A stretch of 64,000 nucleotides of DNA from positions 558,001 to 622,000 of the forward strand of contig CM016927.1 in NCBI GenBank assembly GCA_006247105.1. Reading direction: 5' to 3'. The DNA is from Giardia muris (taxonomy: Eukaryota > Fornicata > Diplomonadida > Hexamitidae). Below, piece after piece: positions 53,771 through 61,440 of the stretch; position 1 is the first letter of the stretch; each line of letters begins with the position of its first letter. The notes beneath the pieces were generated by a model. That model searched no databases. It was not told the DNA's origin and saw nothing but the letters and a program-made list of their open reading frames with translations. Both the position numbers and the translations under genes were made by a program.

Positions 53771-54355
53771 TTAACAACAAAGGCGATAGTAGATGTTGTC
53801 CCCCACGACGTCGGACTTCCGAATGATCTGGATCAATGTCCCCGGCTTCACCCCATACCAGCGCATGATCGGGTCGTCAGGGCTGATGCGTGGGAGCTGA
53901 TGCTCTTGGGCCGAGAGGCGCTTGAGCACTTGCTCCTTCTCAAGCTCCGATAGCATCCGATGCTGGGGGACAAGGTAATAGCTGGTCGGATTGACAAGCA
54001 GCCACTCGTAATGGTACAGCTCGTACGCCGTGTCATTCACGACGCTATGCCGAGAATCGTAGCTTTTCTGCTTCAGGTTGCAAACGACGATACACTCGGC
54101 GCAATCGTCCCTCTCGGCCAGACGCCGCGCCTCGGGTAGATTCCAAGCGTAGGCGAGGAGACAACGCTTCTGATCACGGGTGACCGTATATGATAGCAAT
54201 GAGACATCCATCCCAGAGCCAATGATCCCGTCAATCCCCTTCTCCGTGAGATGAGTCTGCCCGATGACCGGGGTCACATCATAGCCCCGTGCCTCCATCA
54301 TCTCGATACTATTCGTGTGGATCCGCGCGATCACCTCGAGTTTGAGGTCCTCCAT
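53771..54355 (-). CDS. RPB5: RNA polymerase subunit RPB5 (RPABC1)
   Basis: 194 residues from the ATG at 54355; a frame extension to 54370 lacks support. The C-terminal domain is unmistakable: LPRISPDDPIMRWYGVKPG, then L-I-Q-I-I-R-K-S and Y-Y-R-L-C at the end, matching the L-P-R-I-x-x-x-D-P-v-x-r-y-x-g-x-x-x-G-x-V-v-k-I-x-R pattern of archaeal RpoH and eukaryotic RPB5. The subunit is shared by RNA polymerases I, II and III. A C20T8 pyrimidine tract lies about 13 bases upstream of the start on the coding strand. Confidence 0.93.
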   Translation of the reverse strand: MEDLKLEVIARIHTNSIEMMEARGYDVTPVIGQTHLTEKGIDGIIGSGMDVSLLSYTVTRDQKRCLLAYAWNLPEARRLAERDDCAECIVVCNLKQKSYDSRHSVVNDTAYELYHYEWLLVNPTSYYLVPQHRMLSELEKEQVLKRLSAQEHQLPRISPDDPIMRWYGVKPGTLIQIIRKSDVVGDNIYYRLCC

Positions 54356-54368
54356 CGTCCTTCCCCTC

Positions 54369-54396
54369 AAAAAAAAGGGGGGGGGGGGGGGGGGGG
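54369..54396. repeat. A8G20 homopolymer tract
   Basis: Eight A (54369-54376) followed by twenty G (54377-54396) on the plus strand, read as C20T8 upstream of the RPB5 start. It sits in the 72-base gap between the surface-protein stop and the RPB5 ATG. No comparable homopolymer was seen elsewhere in the window. Confidence 0.9.
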
Positions 54397-54427
54397 AAGA
54401 AGAGGGAAGAGAAGGCCTCTAGCCCTT

Positions 54428-57157
54428 TTAGTTGTTCATCAGAAGTGCCGCCAGGGTCTCGTCAGATATCGAGAACGTCTCCAGACGGCACCGACTGCGT
54501 CGGCAGTGAGGCATGAAGAAGAAGGCAGCATAAGAGACCGCCGAGATCCCAATCGAAAAGATCGTGATGATGAGGATGCAGGATATCCACGAAGGCATAC
54601 ACCTGAGGCCTGCATCGACCACGTCGAAAAGAGGTGGGCATTGAACAACGGTACTACGTGCCCCATACTCTCCACACTCCCCATCGTCTGTGTAGATGAT
54701 TGGGTGGTTCATCCCCACTAGGCGTCTATACCGGAGCTCCACGGAGCCTCCAGACGCCCCTCCCGTTGTCAGAGCTTCATCTCGGCATGCCTTCGGGCAC
54801 GTCCCTCCACTAGCCCTGATCTCTATCGGACTGGTGGCATGTAATACCTCTGCTACGATCTGGATGTTTCCGCCGGAGCCCGCACCACCACAGTACACAC
54901 CCTCGGGCCTGATGACCATCTCACCTTGAATACCATTGGCAATGATGTTCCCAGTTAGGTGCAAATGCTTACGAGCCTGAATGTAGGCGCTTCCACCTGC
55001 GCTTCCACCGGTGGCCATTTCACACGAGTCTCCTGGATAGCCCGATGCGATGCTTATCCGTCTAGGATGGTTCGAGATGCTGAATGCCTGTTGTGGCCTT
55101 GGTATCCCTGTACTGCATCCTCCAAAGTGGACGTTGGAGCCTCCACAGCAATTGATCCCTCGAAGGGTGGCGTGGGGCCCCAGGAGTGTGAGGGAGCCGA
55201 GATAGATCGTGTCTGCGATCGCGTAGAAGCCTATTTGATAGAGGCTTTCTGTATTGAGCAGGACAGACCCCGAGAGATTGAGAGTTTGGGTTCCTGATGA
55301 CATCCTTTCGGCGACTAGGAAGCCTAGTGTCGATTGGGCAGCCGTGGTCGTGTTTAATAGGAGGTAACCATCGATGACGGTTGCACGTACCAGGATGTTG
55401 GGGCCGGCGTGGACTGAGATGAGGCCACGAAAGTGTGCACCAGAATCGACGAGAAGACCCGTGCTGGCCTCAAGGTTATGGATGAATGCAGGAGACTCAC
55501 TTCCCACATGAACGGCCATGATACCAGTCTCGACGCTAAAGGAGGCGATGACGATAGGAGATCCGAGCCGAAGGAAGGCGAGCTGGGTGGCGTTTCTACA
55601 GTCGTCTTGGTGGGGGCTGAAACGGAGATTAACGGTGTATTGAATGGCTCTTTGGCCAGTGAGGTACGCGTTGTGCACGGACAATATCCGAGGACCGTCA
55701 TACTCCTCACACCCTTCATTATGAATCGCCCCGAAGTTCAGGACGACGTCGGCACTTAGCTGGCAAAGACGAAGGTCCGCTTTCTCGTCGACACGAACGG
55801 TTCCTTGTTGTGTCGTTAGGGAAGTGACGCACTCGTCAATCTCGGAGTCAGTCGCGCTTGTATTTGCGATAACTCCAATACAACGATCCCATTCGGATAT
55901 CTCTGAGACATGAGTGAGGATATCGAGAACGCCGACGTTAAGGAAGCGTCGAACGGGAGACGGTACGTATTTGACCCGAATGTTTCGACAAGTGAAAGTG
56001 GTGACATGTGAAATGTCACCGCCTGCCACTGACAGGCCTTCTAGAAAGCTATGCCGCATACCTCTGCAGTAAAGCTCGACGGCATCGACCGGGGCATGAA
56101 GGGTTGCTTGTTCGGTGTCAAGCGTTGCAGACCCGAGTATCAAGGGCGTTGTGCTCTCGAGAAGCCGGACCTTTGAGATGGCCAGAGTATCGATCCTTAA
56201 GGCATCTGTAGTGAGGAACTGGACCACGTCGTAGTTGGACATATTAAGAGCTGAGGAGAGGAGTTGTCCAGTCTTCCCAATATTGAAGAATCCAAAAGGA
56301 GAGTCACCCTTAGCATGAATGGTGGTACCAGCTAGCTGCCCATCCAGGCTTACGTTACCAAAGAGGAGAATCCTATTGGATTTGACCTTGCTCGTTTCTG
56401 AGAGGTTGATCTTGGAATACAAGACGAGAGTATTCCCAAGCAATTGTCCCGCGTGGTCAATGTTGCAGAAGCGACCCATCTTCTGCGCCTGCACGGTGGA
56501 AGAGGCGTCACCAACGACGTAGTTTCTTACTTCTATGGAGGTTCCCATAAGGTTGGAGGTATGGAGCCTGCACGTATCGACAACTATAAGATCCCCAACT
56601 AACGTCCCGTTCAGCATCGTCAGATTGCTGACGCTCAGCAACGACTTGTCCAGGATCAACGTTGCGCCCTCGAGGACTACACCAGTTGCATGGATGACAT
56701 TGGTGTTACACACTATCGTACCAATCTTAAGATGTAAAAGACCCTGGACCGTAGCAGCAAGGGAGTAAGTCAAGTCTTCCGCCTTGGCAAGTATGACCAC
56801 GTCAAGGGTATCAGTACTCACCTCGAGCACCGTCCCGTACATCCATACTGTTAGTACCTGTGACTCAGTGCCATTCGTCAGAAACATGGAGATATCATTA
56901 CCTCTTATATCGTAGATCAAGTTCTTGAGTTCAGTATCTGAGTATATGCTGAGCTCGTAAGGCCTTCTCCCTACGAGCCGTGGATAGTTGGTCGGAAGCG
57001 GGCAGATAACGTACACGTGCCCAACCACATGTACGACGTCCTCATCTCCGGAGGGACAACCATAACAGCCCCCAGCCCGTAGTTCCGAGCCCCACTCCTC
57101 AAGATGCTCGCACCCCCATGTGAGGGCCATAGCCACTAGCATCAGGAAGGATAACAT
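54428..57157 (-). CDS. Large type I membrane (surface) protein, glycine-rich beta-repeat ectodomain
   Basis: 909 residues. A signal peptide covers about 1-15 (MLSFLMLVAMALTWGC). The ectodomain is beta-rich with repeated short strands, fitting a beta-helix, and is not a CxxC VSP type. Toward the C-terminus glycine-rich segments occur (GGSAGGSAYIQAR, GGAGSGGNIQI, GGASGGSVELRYRR), alternating with I-x-A-x-G/N-G turns, a pattern seen in large secreted proteins of several protists. A membrane span follows (ILIITIFSIGISAVSYAAFFF, near residue 865-885) and a short basic cytoplasmic tail. No enzyme motif was found. A surface or endomembrane role is inferred from topology only. Confidence 0.7.
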   Translation of the reverse strand: MLSFLMLVAMALTWGCEHLEEWGSELRAGGCYGCPSGDEDVVHVVGHVYVICPLPTNYPRLVGRRPYELSIYSDTELKNLIYDIRGNDISMFLTNGTESQVLTVWMYGTVLEVSTDTLDVVILAKAEDLTYSLAATVQGLLHLKIGTIVCNTNVIHATGVVLEGATLILDKSLLSVSNLTMLNGTLVGDLIVVDTCRLHTSNLMGTSIEVRNYVVGDASSTVQAQKMGRFCNIDHAGQLLGNTLVLYSKINLSETSKVKSNRILLFGNVSLDGQLAGTTIHAKGDSPFGFFNIGKTGQLLSSALNMSNYDVVQFLTTDALRIDTLAISKVRLLESTTPLILGSATLDTEQATLHAPVDAVELYCRGMRHSFLEGLSVAGGDISHVTTFTCRNIRVKYVPSPVRRFLNVGVLDILTHVSEISEWDRCIGVIANTSATDSEIDECVTSLTTQQGTVRVDEKADLRLCQLSADVVLNFGAIHNEGCEEYDGPRILSVHNAYLTGQRAIQYTVNLRFSPHQDDCRNATQLAFLRLGSPIVIASFSVETGIMAVHVGSESPAFIHNLEASTGLLVDSGAHFRGLISVHAGPNILVRATVIDGYLLLNTTTAAQSTLGFLVAERMSSGTQTLNLSGSVLLNTESLYQIGFYAIADTIYLGSLTLLGPHATLRGINCCGGSNVHFGGCSTGIPRPQQAFSISNHPRRISIASGYPGDSCEMATGGSAGGSAYIQARKHLHLTGNIIANGIQGEMVIRPEGVYCGGAGSGGNIQIVAEVLHATSPIEIRASGGTCPKACRDEALTTGGASGGSVELRYRRLVGMNHPIIYTDDGECGEYGARSTVVQCPPLFDVVDAGLRCMPSWISCILIITIFSIGISAVSYAAFFFMPHCRRSRCRLETFSISDETLAALLMNN

Positions 57158-57160
57158 TTA

Positions 57161-57787
57161 CTAGATGTATGGGAGGTTTCCACTGGGCTGGAGCGGGTCC
57201 CTAATCTTTGGTCTAACCGGTTCCCAGCGCGCTCCTGGTGGAAGATGTCGCGGCCTCCTGGTCCCATTCCCATCCAGATCGAACGGATTGAAGGGGTCCC
57301 CACCGCCTTGTCGCTGTTCCTCGTCCTTTTTGAACATTGGATGGTCCAGACCAATAAGGTTCCCATCCTGTTCCAGGCCTAATGGCCCAGTTGGTCGACG
57401 AGCTCGAGTATCTTCAAGACCATTCTTGCCTCGCACATCGGGTCGGTACGGTAAGCTCTTCTGATCATCAAGGATACTAGTCGCTATATTGCAGGTCGGA
57501 ATCGCCTTGATACTGGGACCCAACGGATTACTTACCATCCCTATCGCACCCCATGCCCCTAAGAAGGTCCTCATCCTAGTCTCCACTTCCCCATCCAAGG
57601 GGAACGTCCCTGATATGCACATATTCCCCTTCTCCAGAATAACAGTAACGGACCCAGCAGGATCAGACTTCATCGTCAGGTTTGCACTAGCAAAGTTCGG
57701 AAGTTCAATTGGGGCCTTAATACACTCGGTACCCACCGTCAGACTAGTCCCAAGAACGTCATTTGCGATTCTAAACAGCTTTTCCAT
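57161..57787 (-). CDS. PI31-like proteasome regulator
   Basis: 208 residues from the ATG at 57787 (an in-frame TTG precedes it). The C-terminal half matches the PI31 C-terminal domain: GNLIGLDHPMF corresponds to the family G-x-x-I-G-x-D-H-P-x-F, and PPGARWEPVRP to P-P-G-A-R-F-D-P-F-G-P, separated by a Gly/Asp-rich linker. The last three residues are Pro-Tyr-Ile, with Tyr penultimate as in the HbYX tails that insert into 20S proteasome pockets. The N-terminal half would be the FP dimerisation domain but is not clearly recognisable. PI31/Fub1 modulates 20S proteasome assembly or activity. The gene is divergent from RPT1, 115 bases away. Confidence 0.65.
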   Translation of the reverse strand: MEKLFRIANDVLGTSLTVGTECIKAPIELPNFASANLTMKSDPAGSVTVILEKGNMCISGTFPLDGEVETRMRTFLGAWGAIGMVSNPLGPSIKAIPTCNIATSILDDQKSLPYRPDVRGKNGLEDTRARRPTGPLGLEQDGNLIGLDHPMFKKDEEQRQGGGDPFNPFDLDGNGTRRPRHLPPGARWEPVRPKIRDPLQPSGNLPYI

Positions 57788-57902
57788 CAATTTTCGTCAC
57801 CTCTTCTCCTCACATTCGTAGTCTCTTGGAGACATACAAGGATGGCCCTTCCCACCTTCCTTTCCGGTGGTATGAGTCTACTGAGGAGTGAACGGGGAAA
57901 AA
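57788..57902. promoter_or_regulatory. Divergent promoter between PI31-like gene and RPT1
   Basis: 115 bases separate the two start codons. Each ATG is preceded by an A-rich string (GAAAATTG on the minus side, GGAAAAA on the plus side). The region should drive both proteasome genes; co-regulation is inferred. Confidence 0.45.
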
Positions 57903-59336
57903 ATGGGGAAGCGACAGTATCGCGACGATTCGGATAGCGAGAGCGAGAAGTTCCTCACGGACGTTGGGGCCTTGGATGCAGACGAGCTCGACTTCCTGAA
58001 GCTTACTGGACGCGGCCCATACTCCCAACGGCTGGATGCTATTGAGCAGTCGACGAGCCGTCTTGCAAAGCTCATCGAGAAACAAGCGGGTCTTGCAGAT
58101 ACGGACACAGGACTCGCACCCTCGAGCCAGTGGGATCTCGAAGCAGACCGGGCCACAATCCACAGCTTCATGGCACTTCAGATCGCGAACATCACGAGCA
58201 TCCTCGGATATGACAAGACAGTCCTGACCGCTACAGGGATCGCACCCGTGAACAGCGACGATCTCAACATCCAGACGACGAAGGTTGCAGAAGTCGAGGG
58301 ATCCCGACATCATTTCCCAGGAGCCGTGGGCGCTGGTGGTCAAGCCCTCTGGCGGGCCTGTATCGACGTCCACGGACATATCTCATACGTCGTTGGGAAG
58401 GACGAGAGCGTCGCACCCGTCGACCTTGAGGAGGGAATGCGTGTTGCGTGCGAACGCGGCCGCTACACAATTAAGTTCCCACTCCCACCGCTTATCGATC
58501 CTGCGGTTTCCCTGATGCAGGTCGATGAGCGTCCAACGGTCACATACAAGGATATAGGAGGGTGTGCGAAGCAGCTTCGCCTGATTCGGGAGTCACTCGA
58601 GCTTCCACTTCTCCAGCCACAACGCTTTGAGGCACTTGGGATAGAACCCTGCCGAGGGATTCTCTTCTACGGGTCGCCTGGGAGCGGCAAAACACTGACA
58701 GCCAGGGCAGTCGCAAATAGGACAGAGTCTTCGTTCATCCGCGTCTTGGGGTCTGAACTCGTCTCAAAGTACTCAAGTGAGGGTGCGCGGATGGTTCGAG
58801 AGATCTTCTCCCTCGCCCGGACAAAGAAGTCGGCAATTATCTTCTTCGACGAGGTCGACTCGTGGGGACTCAAGCGTTCAACGAGTGCGAGCGAGACTGG
58901 AGACCTCGGAGTTCAGCGGACAATGCTTGAGCTCATCACACAGCTTGACGGATTCAACCAACGAGGGAACGTGAAGGTCATCATGGCAAGCAACCGTCCC
59001 GACATCCTTGACAGCGCATTGACTCGTCCAGGACGCATCGACCGGAAGATAGAGTTCGGGCCTCCAGATCAGAAGGGACGCGAGGAAGTCTACACGATCT
59101 ACCTTCGGAAGATGAGCGTTGAGAAGAACATCCGCGTCAAGCTGCTTGCACGCCTGTCCCCGAGTGCGACGGGCGCCGAGATCCGCTCGATCTGCACAGA
59201 GGCCGGAATGTTCTGTCTTCGAGACAAGCGACGCCTGATTTCTGAGGCTGACTTCCTGAAGGCGATCAACAAGGTCGTGAAGGACTACAGAAAGCTGGTT
59301 TCGACCGCAAAGTACGCGGTCGCGAACAACATCTAA
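57903..59336 (+). CDS. RPT1: 26S proteasome regulatory AAA-ATPase RPT1
   Basis: 477 residues from the ATG at 57903, behind AAAAA; an upstream in-frame GTG is not needed. The AAA domain reads D-I-G-G-C-A-K-Q-L, Walker A GSPGSGKT (257-264), the RPT1-type FIRVLGSELVSKY, Walker B FFDEVD (D316, E317), V-Q-R-T-M-L-E-L and ASNRPD, then RPGRIDRKIEF. The C-terminal TGAEIRSICTEAGMF identifies RPT1 among the six RPTs. RPT1 unfolds and feeds substrates into the 20S core. Odd: the pore-1 loop, normally Tyr-Val-Gly, is Tyr-Ser-Ser (290-292). The C-terminus (ANNI) lacks a HbYX motif, as usual for RPT1. Confidence 0.93.
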   Translation: MGKRQYRDDSDSESEKFLTDVGALDADELDFLKLTGRGPYSQRLDAIEQSTSRLAKLIEKQAGLADTDTGLAPSSQWDLEADRATIHSFMALQIANITSILGYDKTVLTATGIAPVNSDDLNIQTTKVAEVEGSRHHFPGAVGAGGQALWRACIDVHGHISYVVGKDESVAPVDLEEGMRVACERGRYTIKFPLPPLIDPAVSLMQVDERPTVTYKDIGGCAKQLRLIRESLELPLLQPQRFEALGIEPCRGILFYGSPGSGKTLTARAVANRTESSFIRVLGSELVSKYSSEGARMVREIFSLARTKKSAIIFFDEVDSWGLKRSTSASETGDLGVQRTMLELITQLDGFNQRGNVKVIMASNRPDILDSALTRPGRIDRKIEFGPPDQKGREEVYTIYLRKMSVEKNIRVKLLARLSPSATGAEIRSICTEAGMFCLRDKRRLISEADFLKAINKVVKDYRKLVSTAKYAVANNI

Positions 59337-59343
59337 CTGGTGA

Positions 59344-61434
59344 ATGACGAAAATGCCTGCGAAGAAGGCCCCTGCCGCCCAGGTCACGTTCGACGTCTGC
59401 GCGGTTCCCGTATCGCTTGCACTCCTTGCACAGAGGACTGGTGTCCGTCTGAACTACACCGCATCTGATTGTGTGCCGGAGCCTGTCCTGCGACTCCCAG
59501 ACGGTGCTGAGCTTCGGGGCTACCCTTCAATCATCGGACACATCGACCCATCTCTTGCAGCCCACGACGTCGTCCAGGCAGCGGTCATTCCGGCGCTCTA
59601 TGGCGCGGAGCCCCCAAGATCTGACAATCCCGCTCTTGCGGCTGTCTATGGGCTCATCACAGACGATACGACTGGGGACGAGGGTCTTGATGCGCTCATC
59701 GTGGGAGCTCCCCATGCAGAGGCAGCGCTCTCGGGCTCTCCCGTCGGTCAGGCTCTCTGGGCCCGCTATGACGGAAGCAAGGAGATGAAGATCGCCCGTG
59801 GGCAGATCGGAGTCGCTCTGAAGAACTACGAGAAGGCGCTCCTCCCTTCTGGAGGCCCGACGCTCGAGGGAGCAGTCATTGGGAAGGTCTGTACGCGGTT
59901 CCCCCCGGAGCCTTCCGGCTACCTCCACATCGGACACGCCAAGGCGGCAATGCTCAACCACTATTTCGCGCGGGAGTACCGAGGACGGCTCCACTTCCGC
60001 ATGGATGACACGAATCCCTCGAAGGAGCGTCCCGAGTTCGTTGAGAACCTCAAGCGTGACCTTCGCACGCTCGGCATCGACTACGATTCGTTCTCTTACA
60101 CGTCGGACCACTTCGAGCTGATGGAGAAGAAGGCTGAGGAACTGATTCATGCCGGGCTTGCCTATTGTGATCAGACCACCTCCGAAGAGATGCAGCATCA
60201 GCGTTTCAACGGTCTTCCATCTGCGTTCCGTGATAGTCCGATTCAAGACACTCTTCGTCTTTGGGGGGAGATGCTCCAGGGCACTCCCGAGGGCCAGAAG
60301 ACCTGCCTTCGGGCGAAGATCTCTATCGACGATCCGAACAAGTGCATGCGTGACCCCGTCATCTATCGAGTCAACGTGACGGACCCTCACCCCAGGACGG
60401 GGACGCGATACAAGGCATACCCGACCTACGACTTCGCCTGTCCGATCGTCGACTCGATCGAGGGGATCACGCATGCACTCCGAACAACCGAGTTTCTCGA
60501 TCGGAACCCGCAGTACTGGTGGTTCTGTGACGCACTTGGACTTCGAAAGCCTGCGATCCAGGACTTCTCGCGCCTCCGACTTCAGTACAGCATCATGAGC
60601 AAGCGCCATCTCCAATGGTTTGTCGATGAAGGACTAGTCGAGGGCTGGTTCGATCCACGCTTCCCGACGGTCCAGGGCCTAATGCGTCGCGGTCTTCGCC
60701 CAGATGCACTTCGGGCGTTCATCCTCGAACAGGGTGCGACACGCCGCGTCAACTATCAGGAGTGGTCGAAGATCTGGGCAGTCAACAAGCAGTACATTGA
60801 GCCGACTGCGAAGCGCTTCCACGCCGTCCACGCCGAGGGTTGCGTCACTGCTCGGATCCTCAACATGCTCTTCTGTGAGCTCCGCGATGTTTCTGTCCAT
60901 CCGAAGGACGCGTCACTCGGGACGAAGAAGGTTCTGTATCGGAATCGGATTCTTCTTGATGGATCTGACCTCGATCAGATGCAGTCTCGCAACCTTGGAC
61001 CTGGTGACAAGGTGACGTTGATGGGCTGGGGGAACATGCGGATCGACAAGGTTGATTACGAGACACGAGATCTTGCACTGTCTCCATGCCTCGAGGATAC
61101 GAGTTACACAGGCACTCTCAAGCTGACGTGGATCGCAGACTCGTGCACCGTCAAGCGTGCCCGGGCGTGCTACTTCGGACACCTCGTCACGAAGGCCGTT
61201 CTTGGACCTGGAGAGGATTTCCGCGACTATGTCAACCAATCCTCGCTTCAGAGCTTCGACATCCTCGTCCAGGGCAACCTTCTGAGCTACGTGCGGCCCG
61301 GAGACACCATACAGCTCGAAAGGTGGGGCTTTTACTACCTCGACCGTATTGAGGACGGAGTTCCCATCCTTCATTACGTCCCCGAGGGCAAAGGAAGCTG
61401 CCAGGTGGGGGCTTTCTCCTTCGAGATCGAGTGA
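59344..61434 (+). CDS. GLURS: Glutamyl-tRNA synthetase (eukaryotic type)
   Basis: 696 residues from the ATG at 59344; a second ATG at 59353, behind ACGAAA, is an equally good start. The first 150 residues resemble the GST-like N-terminal domain of eukaryotic GluRS. The class I core has HIGH in GYLHIGHAKAA (H about 195), RMDDTNPSKE, and the KMSKS loop as IMSKRHLQWF (about 417-426). The following VEGWFDPRFPTVQGLMRRGL is the GluRS rather than GlnRS version. It charges tRNA-Glu for cytosolic translation. The stop lies within an AGTGAAT poly(A) signal. It starts 8 bases after RPT1. Confidence 0.93.
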   Translation: MTKMPAKKAPAAQVTFDVCAVPVSLALLAQRTGVRLNYTASDCVPEPVLRLPDGAELRGYPSIIGHIDPSLAAHDVVQAAVIPALYGAEPPRSDNPALAAVYGLITDDTTGDEGLDALIVGAPHAEAALSGSPVGQALWARYDGSKEMKIARGQIGVALKNYEKALLPSGGPTLEGAVIGKVCTRFPPEPSGYLHIGHAKAAMLNHYFAREYRGRLHFRMDDTNPSKERPEFVENLKRDLRTLGIDYDSFSYTSDHFELMEKKAEELIHAGLAYCDQTTSEEMQHQRFNGLPSAFRDSPIQDTLRLWGEMLQGTPEGQKTCLRAKISIDDPNKCMRDPVIYRVNVTDPHPRTGTRYKAYPTYDFACPIVDSIEGITHALRTTEFLDRNPQYWWFCDALGLRKPAIQDFSRLRLQYSIMSKRHLQWFVDEGLVEGWFDPRFPTVQGLMRRGLRPDALRAFILEQGATRRVNYQEWSKIWAVNKQYIEPTAKRFHAVHAEGCVTARILNMLFCELRDVSVHPKDASLGTKKVLYRNRILLDGSDLDQMQSRNLGPGDKVTLMGWGNMRIDKVDYETRDLALSPCLEDTSYTGTLKLTWIADSCTVKRARACYFGHLVTKAVLGPGEDFRDYVNQSSLQSFDILVQGNLLSYVRPGDTIQLERWGFYYLDRIEDGVPILHYVPEGKGSCQVGAFSFEIE

Positions 61435-61436
61435 AT
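61430..61436 (+). terminator. Polyadenylation signal AGTGAAT over the GluRS stop
   Basis: AGTGAAT includes the TGA at 61432-61434 and matches AGTRAAY exactly. The convergent minus-strand gene ends 7 bases beyond the stop. Confidence 0.55.
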
Positions 61437-61440
61437 TACA

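Noticed and set aside
59527..60615. 362-residue minus-strand open frame opposite GluRS
   Set aside because: It is antisense to the catalytic core of a clear synthetase; openness is explained by GC-rich codon use.
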